Counted from the first letter of the stretch, positions 1 to 10,165 are shown. The stretch: DNA of 64,000 bases from Albibacterium profundi (GCF_042159835.1 NZ_JBBVGT010000002.1:806001-870000), one strand, 5' to 3'. Made by a program: numbers and translations. Notes: generated by a model from the letters alone, not told the origin.

Positions 1-1
1 G

Positions 2-838
2 GCTCCGGCGATGGATTTAGATATGTGGGCGCATCCTTCTACTCAGTCTAATATTAGTCGATTAAATTCCTACGGCAACCACTTGATCCAACCAGCGAAA
101 GGCGAACTTGCGAGTGGTTTGTTTGGGGAAGGACGACTGGCCGAACCGGAAGAGATTGTTGATCATCTACAAAAGGAATTAAAAACCGAATTACGTTTTC
201 GAGGAAAGAAGGTACTGGTTACGGCAGGTCCGACACACGAAGCGATCGACCCAGTGCGCTTTATCGGCAATCATTCGAGCGGAAAAATGGGTTACGCGAT
301 TGCACATGTTCTCCAAGACATGGGTGCTGAAGTGACCTTGATTAGTGGGCCGAGTTATGAGCAGGTGCCAAACGGGGTTAAACTAATAAAAATTACGTCT
401 GCTCAAGAACTACTGGATGCCTGTTTAGAAAATTTTGACAATACTGACATCACTGTTATGAGCGCGGCAGTTGCCGATTATCGACCTAAAGTCATAGCCG
501 ACCAAAAAATCAAAAAGAAATCAGATTCGCTGTCCATCGAATTGGAGAAGACTCGTGATATTCTTAAAACGCTAGGCACCCGGAAGACAGATAAGCAAAT
601 CTTAATTGGTTTTGCCTTGGAAACACAAAATGAGATCGAAAATGCAGAGGGCAAACTTGTGAGTAAGAACCTAGATTTTATCGTACTCAATAGTCTTCAA
701 GATCAGGGTGCAGGATTTGCAGGCGACCAAAACAAAATAACCATTATCAACCGTACAGGCGAGCATTACCATTTCGAGCTAAAGGCCAAGGTTGATGTAG
801 CAAAAGACATAGCCAATCACATACTGAGCATACTTTAG
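2..838 (+). CDS. coaBC: CoaBC, C-terminal part (phosphopantothenate-cysteine ligase), 5' truncated by window
   Basis: Bifunctional coenzyme A biosynthesis enzyme: the CoaC part decarboxylates phosphopantothenoylcysteine and the CoaB part joins cysteine to 4'-phosphopantothenate. The frame is open from base 2, and the first residues read A-P-A-M-D-x-x-M-W, the end of the flavoprotein CoaC domain (usually PAMN; Asp replaces Asn here). The CoaB domain follows, with VTAGPTHEAIDPVRFIGN, the SSGKMG nucleotide loop, and the conserved AAVADYRP and KIKK motifs. The ATG at base 11 is internal, not the start. It is followed after 69 bp by recN on the same strand. In many Bacteroidota a DUF4835/PorD gene lies between these two; none is present here. 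Identification is firm. Confidence 0.95.
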   Translation, partial: APAMDLDMWAHPSTQSNISRLNSYGNHLIQPAKGELASGLFGEGRLAEPEEIVDHLQKELKTELRFRGKKVLVTAGPTHEAIDPVRFIGNHSSGKMGYAIAHVLQDMGAEVTLISGPSYEQVPNGVKLIKITSAQELLDACLENFDNTDITVMSAAVADYRPKVIADQKIKKKSDSLSIELEKTRDILKTLGTRKTDKQILIGFALETQNEIENAEGKLVSKNLDFIVLNSLQDQGAGFAGDQNKITIINRTGEHYHFELKAKVDVAKDIANHILSIL

Positions 839-907
839 GTGGCTTTTTTGCGTATCTTTGAGTTAAAGATCAATCAACTTTTATTAGACATATAAATTAA
901 CATTTGC

Positions 908-2581
908 ATGCTGGTACGTTTGTCGATAAAAAATTATGCATTAATCGATGAGATTGACATACAATTTGGAGGTGGGCTGAATATTATAACTGGGGAAACG
1001 GGTGCTGGTAAATCGATAATTTTAGGCGCATTATCCCTTATTCTAGGTCAACGATCCGAAAGCAAATATTTTTATAATCAAGAAAAAAAATGCGTAATTG
1101 AGGGTTATTTTGATATCCAACATTATGATATTCGTGATTTTTTTGATAAGTATGACTTGGATTATGAACCGCAGACGATTATCAGACGTGAAATATACCA
1201 CGAAGGCAAATCACGCGCATTCATTAATGACACACCCATCAAGCTTAATTTGCTAAAATCTCTCAGTGAAAAGTTAATTGCGATACACTCGCAGCATGCT
1301 ACGCTGGAGGTCAACACACAAGCATTTCAGTTACTAAGTATTGACAGTGTTGCAGAGAACAAAAAGCTTCTGCAGGAGTTTCAAGATGCCTATCATCACT
1401 TCCTGCAAGTAGATAATGAGTATCAAACCCTATCACAACAGAATACACAACTGCAAACAGAAATGGATTATCATCAATTTTTGTTTGACGAGCTTCAGAC
1501 AGCAGACCTAAATGCAGAGGAACAACATCAACTTGAGGAAGAACAGTCGCTGCTTAGTCACGCTGAAGACATTAAACGCAGTTTGCAGCAGGCAAACTAC
1601 CTGCTTGATGAGCAGGACCAATCGTCCCTTAGCTTACTAAAACAGGGCTTGCAACAACTACAGCAGGTTGAGCAGCTTTTCCCTAAGCTGGGTGAATTGA
1701 GCGGTCGGCTGAACAGTAGCTTGATAGAGCTTAAAGATATTAGTAATGAGATCAGCCTCCTAGACAGTGAAACTACAGTTGACGCCGAACGAATGCAGTA
1801 TCTGGAAGATCGACTAAGTCTGATATACAAACTACAACAGAAACATCAGGTGGACGACATCCGCTCCTTGCTACGAATACAGGAAGAGCTTGATGAAAAG
1901 ATCAATGCGGTCATGCTTAACGACGAGAGACTCGGCGAGTTGACAGAAGAGCGAAGCAAAGCCTATAAACAGAGTCAAGAACTCGGAAAAAAACTAACCG
2001 AGAGTCGTCTAGCAGCGATTCCACTAATCGAAGAATCTATTAAAAGTTCCTTAGCAGAAGTCGGCATGCCACATAGCATCTTTAAAATTAAGCTCAGCTC
2101 GTTCCCTGATGAAAAACTCAAAAAGAGCGGACGCGACGAAGTGGTTTTCTTGTTTTCAGCGAATAAAGGGCAAGAACCGCAATCCGTGAGCAAAGTTGCA
2201 TCCGGTGGTGAACTATCGCGACTTATGCTGGCTATCAAATCGCTAATTGCCAAAACTTCGGCGTTACCTACTATAATATTTGACGAGATTGATACAGGCA
2301 TATCGGGTGACGTGGCCGTGAAAGTCGGAGAGCTCATGCGCGACCTGACGGACAATTTACAAGTAATTGCTATCACACACTTGCCACAGATTGCTTCCCA
2401 AGGGATTCATCATTTTAAAGTTTATAAGAAACAGCAAGACAGTCGAACCCTAACGAACATCCGATTATTAGACCATGAAGATCGGGTAAATGAATTAGCA
2501 CAGATGCTAGGCGGAAAAGATCTAAGTGAAACGGCTGTCTTACATGCAAGGGAACTACTTAATCTTCATATGAAAAACTAA
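908..2581 (+). CDS. recN: DNA repair protein RecN
   Basis: SMC-like ATPase acting in double-strand-break repair. Walker A (GETGAGKS) is at residues 29-36. A long coiled-coil middle section rich in Gln, Glu and Leu follows, then the ABC signature VASGGELSRLML and Walker B (IIFDEIDTGISG) near the C-terminus, as expected for RecN. The length (557 aa) is normal. A -7 type element TATCTTTG lies at 853-860, but I see no good -33 partner, so recN may be read from coaBC as well as from its own weak promoter. Confidence 0.97.
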   Translation: MLVRLSIKNYALIDEIDIQFGGGLNIITGETGAGKSIILGALSLILGQRSESKYFYNQEKKCVIEGYFDIQHYDIRDFFDKYDLDYEPQTIIRREIYHEGKSRAFINDTPIKLNLLKSLSEKLIAIHSQHATLEVNTQAFQLLSIDSVAENKKLLQEFQDAYHHFLQVDNEYQTLSQQNTQLQTEMDYHQFLFDELQTADLNAEEQHQLEEEQSLLSHAEDIKRSLQQANYLLDEQDQSSLSLLKQGLQQLQQVEQLFPKLGELSGRLNSSLIELKDISNEISLLDSETTVDAERMQYLEDRLSLIYKLQQKHQVDDIRSLLRIQEELDEKINAVMLNDERLGELTEERSKAYKQSQELGKKLTESRLAAIPLIEESIKSSLAEVGMPHSIFKIKLSSFPDEKLKKSGRDEVVFLFSANKGQEPQSVSKVASGGELSRLMLAIKSLIAKTSALPTIIFDEIDTGISGDVAVKVGELMRDLTDNLQVIAITHLPQIASQGIHHFKVYKKQQDSRTLTNIRLLDHEDRVNELAQMLGGKDLSETAVLHARELLNLHMKN

Positions 2582-2692
2582 CATTTTTATTATTTATAAT
2601 CAGCACTAGACAAAAGGTATGGGTAATTTGGCAAATTAGCATCTTTTTCCAACCTTTGGTTTAGTTTTTAAAAGCAAATTAATCAATCCATT

Positions 2693-3517
2693 ATGGCATA
2701 TAATTTATTAAAAGGAAAAAAAGGTATCATCTTTGGAGCGTTAGATGAGCGCTCTATTGCGTGGAAAACAGCTTTACGGTGCGTCGAAGAAGGTGCAGAA
2801 ATTGTACTCACAAATGCTCCGGTAGCATTACGTATGGGAACGATTGATCAACTTGCTAAGGAGTGCAACAATGCTCCGGTAATCCCCGCCGATGTGACCA
2901 ACCCAGCAGACATTGAAAACCTATTCGACCAAGCGATTGAACACTTTGGAGGCAAGGTTGATTTTATTTTGCACTCAATTGGTATGAGTATAAATGTGCG
3001 TAAAGGCATCCATTATACGGAAAACAATTACGACTATATGCATAAGGGGTTTGACATTTCTGCCATCAGTCTTCATCGAATTCTTCAAACAGCGATGAAA
3101 AAGGATGCAATCAATGAATGGGGTTCTGTGGTAGCGCTTAGCTACATTGCAGGTCAACGTGTATTCCCCGACTACAACGATATGGCAGATGCTAAGGCTC
3201 TCTTAGAAAGTATCGCTCGCAATTTTGGTTATCAGTATGGCGTAAAAAAACATGTGAGAATCAACACCATCAGCCAATCCCCGACTCGCACTACGGCAGG
3301 TTCTGGAGTCAAAGGCTTTGATGGCTTTGTAGATTACGCGGACAAGATGTCTCCACTTGGAAATGCTACTGCAGATGAATGTGCTAACTATGCTGTCTCT
3401 TTGTTTTCTGATCTAACCAAAATGGTGACTATGCAAAATCTTTTCCACGATGGCGGTTTCTCATTTACAGGTGTCAGTGAAGCCATTATCCAACATATGG
3501 GAGAAAGCGAAGATTAA
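2693..3517 (+). CDS. fabI: Enoyl-[acyl-carrier-protein] reductase (NADH) FabI
   Basis: Last reductive step of the type II fatty-acid elongation cycle. It is a short-chain dehydrogenase fold with an N-terminal nucleotide-binding segment (GIIFGALDERSIAW). The FabI-type catalytic spacing Tyr-N-D-M-A-D-A-Lys (Tyr plus 7) follows the stretch SYIAGQRVFPDY. The length (274 aa) is typical. A strong bidirectional terminator follows directly. Confidence 0.96.
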   Translation: MAYNLLKGKKGIIFGALDERSIAWKTALRCVEEGAEIVLTNAPVALRMGTIDQLAKECNNAPVIPADVTNPADIENLFDQAIEHFGGKVDFILHSIGMSINVRKGIHYTENNYDYMHKGFDISAISLHRILQTAMKKDAINEWGSVVALSYIAGQRVFPDYNDMADAKALLESIARNFGYQYGVKKHVRINTISQSPTRTTAGSGVKGFDGFVDYADKMSPLGNATADECANYAVSLFSDLTKMVTMQNLFHDGGFSFTGVSEAIIQHMGESED

Positions 3518-3540
3518 TTCGCTCTAAAACTTATATTAAT

Positions 3541-3577
3541 AAAAAAAGGACCACAGAGAAAACGTGGTCCTTTTTTA
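3541..3577. terminator. Bidirectional intrinsic terminator between fabI and the beta-CASP gene
   Basis: A10-bp GC-containing stem (AAAGGACCAC / GTGGTCCTTT) is flanked by an A-run on the left and a T-run on the right, so it can end transcription from both converging genes. Confidence 0.9.
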
Positions 3578-4978
3578 TTACTGCAGCTCGAAGGATTGGT
3601 GTCTCGAGGGAATTTCTACCTGATAGCCTTTTTCTTCAAGCACAGCTTTGAAGACCGTCTGTGTATCTAGCTCACCATGAACAAGGAATACTTTCTTCGT
3701 AATTGCGGGGTCCTGCGACGATAAAAATTGCATCAAATCGTTTTGATCACCGTGTGCACTCATCGACTGAACACTTTGGACTTGAGCATTCACTTTAAAT
3801 TTTTCACCAAAAATAGAGACAGAGGCCGCTCCCCCTTTTAGGCGACCGGCCAGTGAACCGGGTTCACTATAACCGACGAGTAAAATCGTGTTCCTCGTAT
3901 CTTCAACATTATTTTTTATGTGATGTTTTATTCGTCCAGCTTCAGCCATTCCTGAAGCAGAAATAATGATGCACGGCTCCTTTCTAAAGTTAAGAGATTT
4001 CGATTCTTCAGCATCCTCGACAAAATGAAGACCCGGAAAATCAAAAGGATCATCATCATTTTTCATCACATCCTGGACTTTGTCATTGAAGTTCCAAGGA
4101 TGGGACTTAATAACCAGAGTTGCCTTTTCAGAAAGCGGACTGTCGACATAGACAGGTACCGCAGGGAGGTGTCCTTTTAAACTTAGGTTATTTAAGTGAT
4201 ACAAAAGTTCTTGCGTACGTCCCACACTAAACGCTGGAATAATCACCTTGCCTTGTCGCCCTACACAGGTTTCATCAATTATCCGTCGCAGGTTCTCCTC
4301 TGCCGGCTCTGGTTTTTGATGTAATTCATCACCATACGTAGACTCTAATAAAACATAATCTGCCTGTCTAAAAATTTCTGGCGATTTTAAGATCAAATCT
4401 CCGTATCGTCCAACATCACCAGAAAAGGAAACTTTGATTGTTTTTCCGTTTTCTGTGATATCGAGATGAACTGAAGTACTTCCTATAATATGCCCCGCAT
4501 CGGTATAGGTCAAGCTCACATCTGAGTTTATTTGGAAAGGAGTCCGATACTTCACCTTTCTGATTAAAGATAGCGCCATATAAGCATCTTCTTTATCATA
4601 TAAGGGTTCAACCTCTGGCTTACCTTGTTTCCGTCGTTTCTTATTCAAATATCGGACATCTGACTCCTGGATATAGGCAGAATCAAGCAAAAGGATCTTA
4701 CATAAATCTCTTGTAGCAGGTGTACAAAATATTTTCCCTCGAAAACCTTGTTTTACTAGGAAAGGAAGCAAACCAGAATGATCAATGTGTGCGTGTGAAA
4801 GGACAACATAGTTGATATCCTTCGGATTAAAGCCAAAATCGCGATTCATAACATCGCTATCGAGACCTCGGCCTTGAAACATGCCACAATCCAGCAGTAT
4901 TTTTTGGCCGTTGTCTAGATGAATCAGATGCTTACTACCAGTTACAGTTTGTGCAGCACCATGGAAGGCTATTTTCAT
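3578..4978 (-). CDS. Metallo-beta-lactamase / beta-CASP domain protein (RNase-like)
   Basis: Predicted zinc-dependent hydrolase of the CPSF73/YSH1-like family, probably an RNA nuclease. The HxHxDH zinc motif is visible (LSHAHIDHSG). It is followed by the beta-CASP insert with the motifs ESTYGDELH, PAFSVGRTQELL, SASGMAEAGRIKHH and SMSAHGDQ, and a final VHGELDTQ block. The length (466 aa) fits single-domain bacterial members. The gene stands alone between two hairpin terminators. Substrate is not predictable. Confidence 0.9.
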   Translation of the reverse strand: MKIAFHGAAQTVTGSKHLIHLDNGQKILLDCGMFQGRGLDSDVMNRDFGFNPKDINYVVLSHAHIDHSGLLPFLVKQGFRGKIFCTPATRDLCKILLLDSAYIQESDVRYLNKKRRKQGKPEVEPLYDKEDAYMALSLIRKVKYRTPFQINSDVSLTYTDAGHIIGSTSVHLDITENGKTIKVSFSGDVGRYGDLILKSPEIFRQADYVLLESTYGDELHQKPEPAEENLRRIIDETCVGRQGKVIIPAFSVGRTQELLYHLNNLSLKGHLPAVPVYVDSPLSEKATLVIKSHPWNFNDKVQDVMKNDDDPFDFPGLHFVEDAEESKSLNFRKEPCIIISASGMAEAGRIKHHIKNNVEDTRNTILLVGYSEPGSLAGRLKGGAASVSIFGEKFKVNAQVQSVQSMSAHGDQNDLMQFLSSQDPAITKKVFLVHGELDTQTVFKAVLEEKGYQVEIPSRHQSFELQ

Positions 4979-5030
4979 AAAAATTAAATTTTGAAATTAA
5001 CATAAAACGTCAATTTAATAAAAAGTCAGT

Positions 5031-5077
5031 ATAAACGAAGAACGGCAGCCATGTAGTAGCTGCCGTTCTTCGTTTAT
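5031..5077 (-). terminator. Long perfect hairpin terminator of the small lipoprotein gene
   Basis: A perfect 19-bp stem (5031-5049 with 5059-5077) and a 9-nt loop lie between the lipoprotein gene and the beta-CASP gene, both on the minus strand. On that strand a T-rich stretch follows shortly after the stem. Confidence 0.8.
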
Positions 5078-5100
5078 TTGATTTAATAACCACCGTGATC

Positions 5101-5568
5101 TTACTTCAATTCTTTAAACTGAAGACTAGGTGAATTAAACAGTCCTTGATAATCTAAATAATCAGTCGTTGTCAGGATAACCTTCGCCGTTACGTCGCTA
5201 TTAGGGGCCTCAATCGTAACTCCATCATCTGCAAGAGGATCTTCAATATACACTGTAACCAAGCCGATGGTATAGTTAACTGAATATGACTGAGCCGCGA
5301 AGGTAGTAGGTAGAACATCGTAGGTCTGTTCGTTATCAAAGCTCAAGGCGACTGCCACGCCACCCTGCAACATGTAGTATTCAGTAAGATCTTGAAGTGG
5401 AATATCGAAAGCTATAAGAGAATTACTTATACGTTCCCAACCACCTGGATCGAGAGTCACAACAAAAGCTGTGTTGGGGTTTTCGATCGGTTGAACATTA
5501 TCATCATCATCACATGCTGAAAATCCAATTAACAGCAGCGAGCATATTAGTAGTAGGTGCTTTTTCAT
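5101..5568 (-). CDS. Small predicted lipoprotein, unknown function
   Basis: 155 aa with a clear lipoprotein signal peptide: MKKHLLLICSLLLIGFSAC ends in a lipobox with Cys at residue 19, followed by an Asp run (DDDDN) as is common after the lipid-anchored Cys. The mature part is acidic and looks beta-rich. I do not recognise the family. It is probably anchored in the envelope, and has its own terminator downstream. Confidence 0.8.
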   Translation of the reverse strand: MKKHLLLICSLLLIGFSACDDDDNVQPIENPNTAFVVTLDPGGWERISNSLIAFDIPLQDLTEYYMLQGGVAVALSFDNEQTYDVLPTTFAAQSYSVNYTIGLVTVYIEDPLADDGVTIEAPNSDVTAKVILTTTDYLDYQGLFNSPSLQFKELK

Positions 5569-5638
5569 ATTTTGATTTGTTGTTTAATAATTAGAGCAAT
5601 AAATAGTTAAAAGGTTTAATGCAAACAACACGCCAAAA

Positions 5639-5680
5639 TAAAAAAGGGCATGATTAAATAGATATTTATCATGCCCTTCA
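5639..5680 (-). terminator. Intrinsic terminator of clpC
   Basis: Inverted repeat AAGGGCATGAT / ATCATGCCCTT followed on the minus strand by a T-run (plus-strand A-run at 5639-5645). Confidence 0.85.
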
Positions 5681-5702
5681 AGTCTTAACCGTGAAGAATC
5701 AA

Positions 5703-8270
5703 TTATTTCTCTTCTTTTTTATCATCCTTCTTGCTTGGTTTAGGAGTTACATCTGTGGGTTTCGATGATTTACTCTTACCTTCCTTCGCTGATTTAACAA
5801 CCATCTCAGATTTATCGGAATTAAAATCAATCATCAACGTACTGCCCTCCACGAGCTCACCTTTGAGAATTTCTTCTGCAACAGGATCTTCCAGATATTT
5901 CTGTATCGCACGTTTTAACGGCCTTGCACCGAAGTTAGAGTCAAATCCTTTTTCAGCAATGTGTTTTTTAGCCGCATCGGTCAACTTAATTGTATACCCT
6001 AATCCTTCGATTCGTTCGAAAAGAGTTTTCAGCTCGATATCAATAATCTTGAATATTTCATCCTGACCAAGCGAGTTAAAGACGATGACATCATCTACCC
6101 TGTTAAGAAATTCAGGAGCAAAGGTACGCTTTAACGCATTTTCGATGACACTTCTTGAATGCGCATCTACCTGTCCTGCCTTGGCAGATGTGGTAAAACC
6201 TACACCCTGACCAAAGTCTTTTAGTTGTCGAGCACCAATATTCGATGTCATAATCACGATGGTATTACGAAAATCCACCTTTCTTCCAAGGCTATCGGTT
6301 AATTGACCCTCATCCAATACTTGTAATAATAAATTAAATACATCAGGGTGAGCTTTCTCGATTTCATCTAATAGAATAACCGAATACGGCTTTCTACGAA
6401 TCTTTTCAGTCAGCTGCCCCCCTTCTTCATAGCCTACATACCCCGGCGGCGCACCAACCAGTCTCGATACGGCAAATTTTTCCATATACTCGCTCATGTC
6501 GATTTGAATCAAAGAATCTTCGCTGTCGAACATAAAGCGCGCAAGCTCTTTAGCTAACTCCGTTTTACCAACTCCAGTAGGTCCTAAGAAGATAAAGGAA
6601 CCAATCGGTTTTTTAGGATCTTTCAATCCTGCTCGAGTACGTTGGATAGCACGTACCAGTTTCTGAACAGCATCATCTTGCCCGATAATTCGGTTCTTCA
6701 TCGCCTCGCCCATACCCAATAGCTTCTGACTATCGGTCTGACCAACGCGTTGTACCGGTATGCCTGTCATCATCGAAACCACCTCAGCGACATTTTCTTC
6801 GCCAACAGTATAACGCTTAGTTTTGGTCTCTGCCTCCCAAGCCTTCTTTTCCTGCTCCAATTCATCTAACAGGCGCTTCTCGGTATCACGCAACTTAGCG
6901 GCCTCTTCGTATTTCTGGCTTCTGACCACCTTGTTCTTTTCAATCTTAATTTCTTCGATTTTCTCTTCGATATCAATAATCGATTGGGGAACATGAATAT
7001 TATTCAGGTGAACACGTGAACCAGCTTCATCTAACGCGTCAATTGCTTTATCCGGCAAGAAACGATCAGTCACATATCGCGTAGTCAAGGTAACACAAGC
7101 ATTAATTGCTTCAGGAGTATAGGAAACGCCGTGATGCTCTTCATATTTTTCCTTAATACGATTTAAGATTTCGACAGTTTCCTCATGTGTAGCTGGCTCA
7201 ACAAGAACCTTTTGGAAACGACGATCTAGCGCGCCATCCTTTTCGATGAATTGTCTGTACTCATCGAGCGTCGTTGCACCAATGCATTGAATCTCTCCGC
7301 GAGCCAAAGCCGGCTTAAACATATTCGAGGCATCAAGTGAACCTGATGCACCTCCTGCACCTACAATGGTGTGAATCTCATCAATAAATAAGATTACATC
7401 AGGCGATTTCTCCAGCTCATTCATAACCGCCTTCATTCGCTCCTCGAACTGGCCTCGATACTTCGTGCCCGCAACTAAAGACGCTAAATCCAAAGTCACA
7501 ACCCGCTTATTAAAAAGCACCCGTGACACTTTCCGTTGCACGATCCGTAAAGCTAAACCTTCCGCAATAGCCGACTTACCAACACCTGGCTCACCAATTA
7601 AGATTGGGTTGTTCTTCTTTCTTCGTGAAAGGATCTGAGAAACACGTTCTATTTCCTTTTCGCGCCCTACGATGGGGTCTAAACGACCTTCTTCGGCAGC
7701 GCGGGTCAAATCACGCCCGAAATTATCTAATACCGGGGTCTTCGATTTGATATCAGAAACCTTTTTCGGTTGTCCATAATCTTCTTCCTGATAATCATCA
7801 TCTCCTGCAGCAGAGCTTGCCTGATCTGAGATTTCAGTTCGATTTTGTTCAACCTCGGCCTTAAAAATATCATAGTTAATGTTGTATTGTTGAAGTATCT
7901 GAGAAGCAATGTTGTCTTCATCTCTTAAAATTGACAACAATAAATGCTCTGTTCCAATAACATCACTCTTAAATATCTTAGCCTCTAAATAGGTAATTTT
8001 TAAAACTTTTTCAGCTTGTTTTGTTAGGGGTATGTTACCAAGATTTGCACTTGTAATAGAAGTACCTTTAACCGCTTCTTCTATTGATCGACGTAAGCGA
8101 GAAGTATCAACATCGTTGTTTTCAAGTATCCTGATCGCCATCCCGTCTCCTTCCCTGATTAGACCAAGCAACAAATGTTCTGTGCCGATATAATCATGCC
8201 CAAGTCTCAATGCCTCTTCCCTACTATAAGAAATGACATCTTTTACACGTGGCGAAAATTTCGCATCCAT
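5703..8270 (-). CDS. clpC: ATP-dependent Clp protease ATPase subunit ClpC
   Basis: AAA+ unfoldase that feeds substrates to ClpP. Order of parts: two Clp-N repeats (residues about 1-145), a linker, the first AAA+ module with Walker A GEPGVGKS, a UVR-type helical segment (EEAAKLRDTEKRLLDELE), the second AAA+ module with GPTGVGKT, and the C-terminal small domain. The UVR segment points to ClpC rather than ClpA or ClpB. The last about 30 residues are a Lys/Ser/Glu-rich tail of low complexity. The length (855 aa) is normal for Bacteroidota ClpC. It is monocistronic. Confidence 0.96.
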   Translation of the reverse strand: MDAKFSPRVKDVISYSREEALRLGHDYIGTEHLLLGLIREGDGMAIRILENNDVDTSRLRRSIEEAVKGTSITSANLGNIPLTKQAEKVLKITYLEAKIFKSDVIGTEHLLLSILRDEDNIASQILQQYNINYDIFKAEVEQNRTEISDQASSAAGDDDYQEEDYGQPKKVSDIKSKTPVLDNFGRDLTRAAEEGRLDPIVGREKEIERVSQILSRRKKNNPILIGEPGVGKSAIAEGLALRIVQRKVSRVLFNKRVVTLDLASLVAGTKYRGQFEERMKAVMNELEKSPDVILFIDEIHTIVGAGGASGSLDASNMFKPALARGEIQCIGATTLDEYRQFIEKDGALDRRFQKVLVEPATHEETVEILNRIKEKYEEHHGVSYTPEAINACVTLTTRYVTDRFLPDKAIDALDEAGSRVHLNNIHVPQSIIDIEEKIEEIKIEKNKVVRSQKYEEAAKLRDTEKRLLDELEQEKKAWEAETKTKRYTVGEENVAEVVSMMTGIPVQRVGQTDSQKLLGMGEAMKNRIIGQDDAVQKLVRAIQRTRAGLKDPKKPIGSFIFLGPTGVGKTELAKELARFMFDSEDSLIQIDMSEYMEKFAVSRLVGAPPGYVGYEEGGQLTEKIRRKPYSVILLDEIEKAHPDVFNLLLQVLDEGQLTDSLGRKVDFRNTIVIMTSNIGARQLKDFGQGVGFTTSAKAGQVDAHSRSVIENALKRTFAPEFLNRVDDVIVFNSLGQDEIFKIIDIELKTLFERIEGLGYTIKLTDAAKKHIAEKGFDSNFGARPLKRAIQKYLEDPVAEEILKGELVEGSTLMIDFNSDKSEMVVKSAKEGKSKSSKPTDVTPKPSKKDDKKEEK

Positions 8271-8460
8271 ATTTATCCTTTTTTTATACGCTCTAATATA
8301 TTAATAATCAACTAATCTATTAAAGGTTTTTTAAAGTTTTAACAAGAACTGAGCCACAGCCGTTAACCTGTCAACTTAGTATACTTTTTATGAAATAAAA
8401 GAAAAAATTGGCATAAAACGTTTATTAATGGCGATATTTGAAGAAACTAAGTAAGAAAAT

Positions 8461-10140
8461 ATGTCAGACGAGAAAATCATTTTTTCGATGGCTGGAGTGA
8501 GCAAAATCTATCCGCCACAGAAACAAGTTTTAAAAAATATCTATTTGTCTTTTTTTTATGGCGCCAAAATTGGCGTCATTGGTTTGAATGGATCAGGAAA
8601 ATCGTCCCTGTTAAAAATTATTGCAGGAATCGACAAATCCTATCAGGGCGAAGTTGTTTTCTCCCCAGGCTATTCTGTCGGCCTGCTGGAACAAGAGCCA
8701 AAACTTGACCCTGAAAAAACAGTAAGAGCGACTGTTGAAGAAGGTTGTGCCGATATTATCGGCATTTTAAAGGAATACGAAGAAATTAATGAGAGGTTTG
8801 GTCTGCCAGAAGTTTATGAAGATTCCGATGCAATGGACAAATTAATGATCAGACAAGGCGAACTTCAGGATAAAATCGATGCAATGGGGGGCTGGGAGTT
8901 GGATAATAAACTGGAGCGGGCCATGGATGCTTTACGTTGTCCGGAACCAGATACTAAAATAGCTACACTCTCAGGAGGAGAACGTAGACGCGTGGCACTA
9001 TGCCGACTTCTATTACAAGAGCCTGATGTTCTTCTACTCGACGAGCCAACAAACCACTTAGATGCTGAATCGATCGACTGGTTAGAACAACACCTACATC
9101 AATATAAAGGAACGGTGATAGCCGTTACACACGACCGTTACTTCTTAGATAACATAGCCGGTTGGATATTAGAGCTGGACCGTGGCGAAGGAATACCGTG
9201 GAAGGGCAATTACTCTTCCTGGCTTGACCAGAAAGCGAAGCGACTAGAACAAGAAGAAAAAACCGAAAGCAAACGCCAAAAAGCGCTTGAACGCGAATTA
9301 GAGTGGGCTAGAATGGCTCCTAAAGCGAGACATGCAAAATCAAAAGCCCGTCTTTCTAATTATGAAAAACTTGCTTCAGAAGAGACGAAAGAGCGTGAAG
9401 AAAAACTGGAACTATTCATCCCGCCGGGTCCGCGTTTAGGAAATATAGTTATTGAAGCGCAAAATGTAAGCAAGGCTTATGGAGATAAAATTTTATTTGA
9501 AGACCTTAACTTCTCCCTGCCTCCAGCAGGTATAGTAGGTATCATCGGGCCAAACGGTGCGGGCAAGACTACATTATTCCGCTTAATCACCGGACAGGAA
9601 CAGCCCGACAAAGGAACGTTCAAGGTAGGTGAAACTGTGGTATTGGGCTATGTCGATCAGATGCATGACGATCTGGATCCAGAAAAATCCGTTTGGGAGA
9701 ACATTACCGATGGACTGGATAACATCCAGTTAGGTAATCGAACCATCAACTCGCGTGCTTATGTTTCTAAATTCAATTTTAACGGAGCTGATCAACAAAA
9801 GAAAGTCGGTGTACTTTCCGGCGGAGAACGAAACCGAGTTCACTTGGCAATTACGCTAAAGAAAAGCTCAAACGTACTGTTGCTGGATGAGCCAACAAAC
9901 GATATCGACATCAATACGCTTCGTGCCCTTGAAGAAGGTTTAGAGAATTTCGGTGGTTGTGCGGTGATTATTTCTCACGATCGGTGGTTTTTAGATCGGA
10001 TTTGTACCCATATCCTAGCCTTTGAGGGTGACTCCCAAGTATACTTCTTTGAAGGAAACTACACCGAGTATGAAGAAAATAGAAAGAAACGCTTAGGCGA
10101 TTACACCCCACAGCGAATTAAATACAAGAAACTAGGCTAA
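8461..10140 (+). CDS. ettA: Energy-dependent translational throttle protein EttA (ABC-F)
   Basis: ABC-F ATPase that binds the ribosomal E site and gates translation according to energy state. It has two ABC modules with signature motifs ATLSGGERRRVALC and GVLSGGERNRVHLA, and Walker A motifs GLNGSGKS and GPNGAGKT. The linker between them is charged and helical (about residues 245-320). No membrane segments are present. The length (559 aa) matches EttA. It is divergent from clpC across a 190-bp gap. Confidence 0.94.
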   Translation: MSDEKIIFSMAGVSKIYPPQKQVLKNIYLSFFYGAKIGVIGLNGSGKSSLLKIIAGIDKSYQGEVVFSPGYSVGLLEQEPKLDPEKTVRATVEEGCADIIGILKEYEEINERFGLPEVYEDSDAMDKLMIRQGELQDKIDAMGGWELDNKLERAMDALRCPEPDTKIATLSGGERRRVALCRLLLQEPDVLLLDEPTNHLDAESIDWLEQHLHQYKGTVIAVTHDRYFLDNIAGWILELDRGEGIPWKGNYSSWLDQKAKRLEQEEKTESKRQKALERELEWARMAPKARHAKSKARLSNYEKLASEETKEREEKLELFIPPGPRLGNIVIEAQNVSKAYGDKILFEDLNFSLPPAGIVGIIGPNGAGKTTLFRLITGQEQPDKGTFKVGETVVLGYVDQMHDDLDPEKSVWENITDGLDNIQLGNRTINSRAYVSKFNFNGADQQKKVGVLSGGERNRVHLAITLKKSSNVLLLDEPTNDIDINTLRALEEGLENFGGCAVIISHDRWFLDRICTHILAFEGDSQVYFFEGNYTEYEENRKKRLGDYTPQRIKYKKLG

Positions 10141-10145
10141 ACACA

Positions 10146-10164
10146 GCCGAGTAAACAGGCTGAT
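10146..10164 (+). terminator. Weak hairpin after ettA
   Basis: A short stem CAGCC / GGCTG followed by TTTT. Only 5 bp, so a weak terminator at best. Confidence 0.4.
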
Positions 10165-10165
10165 T

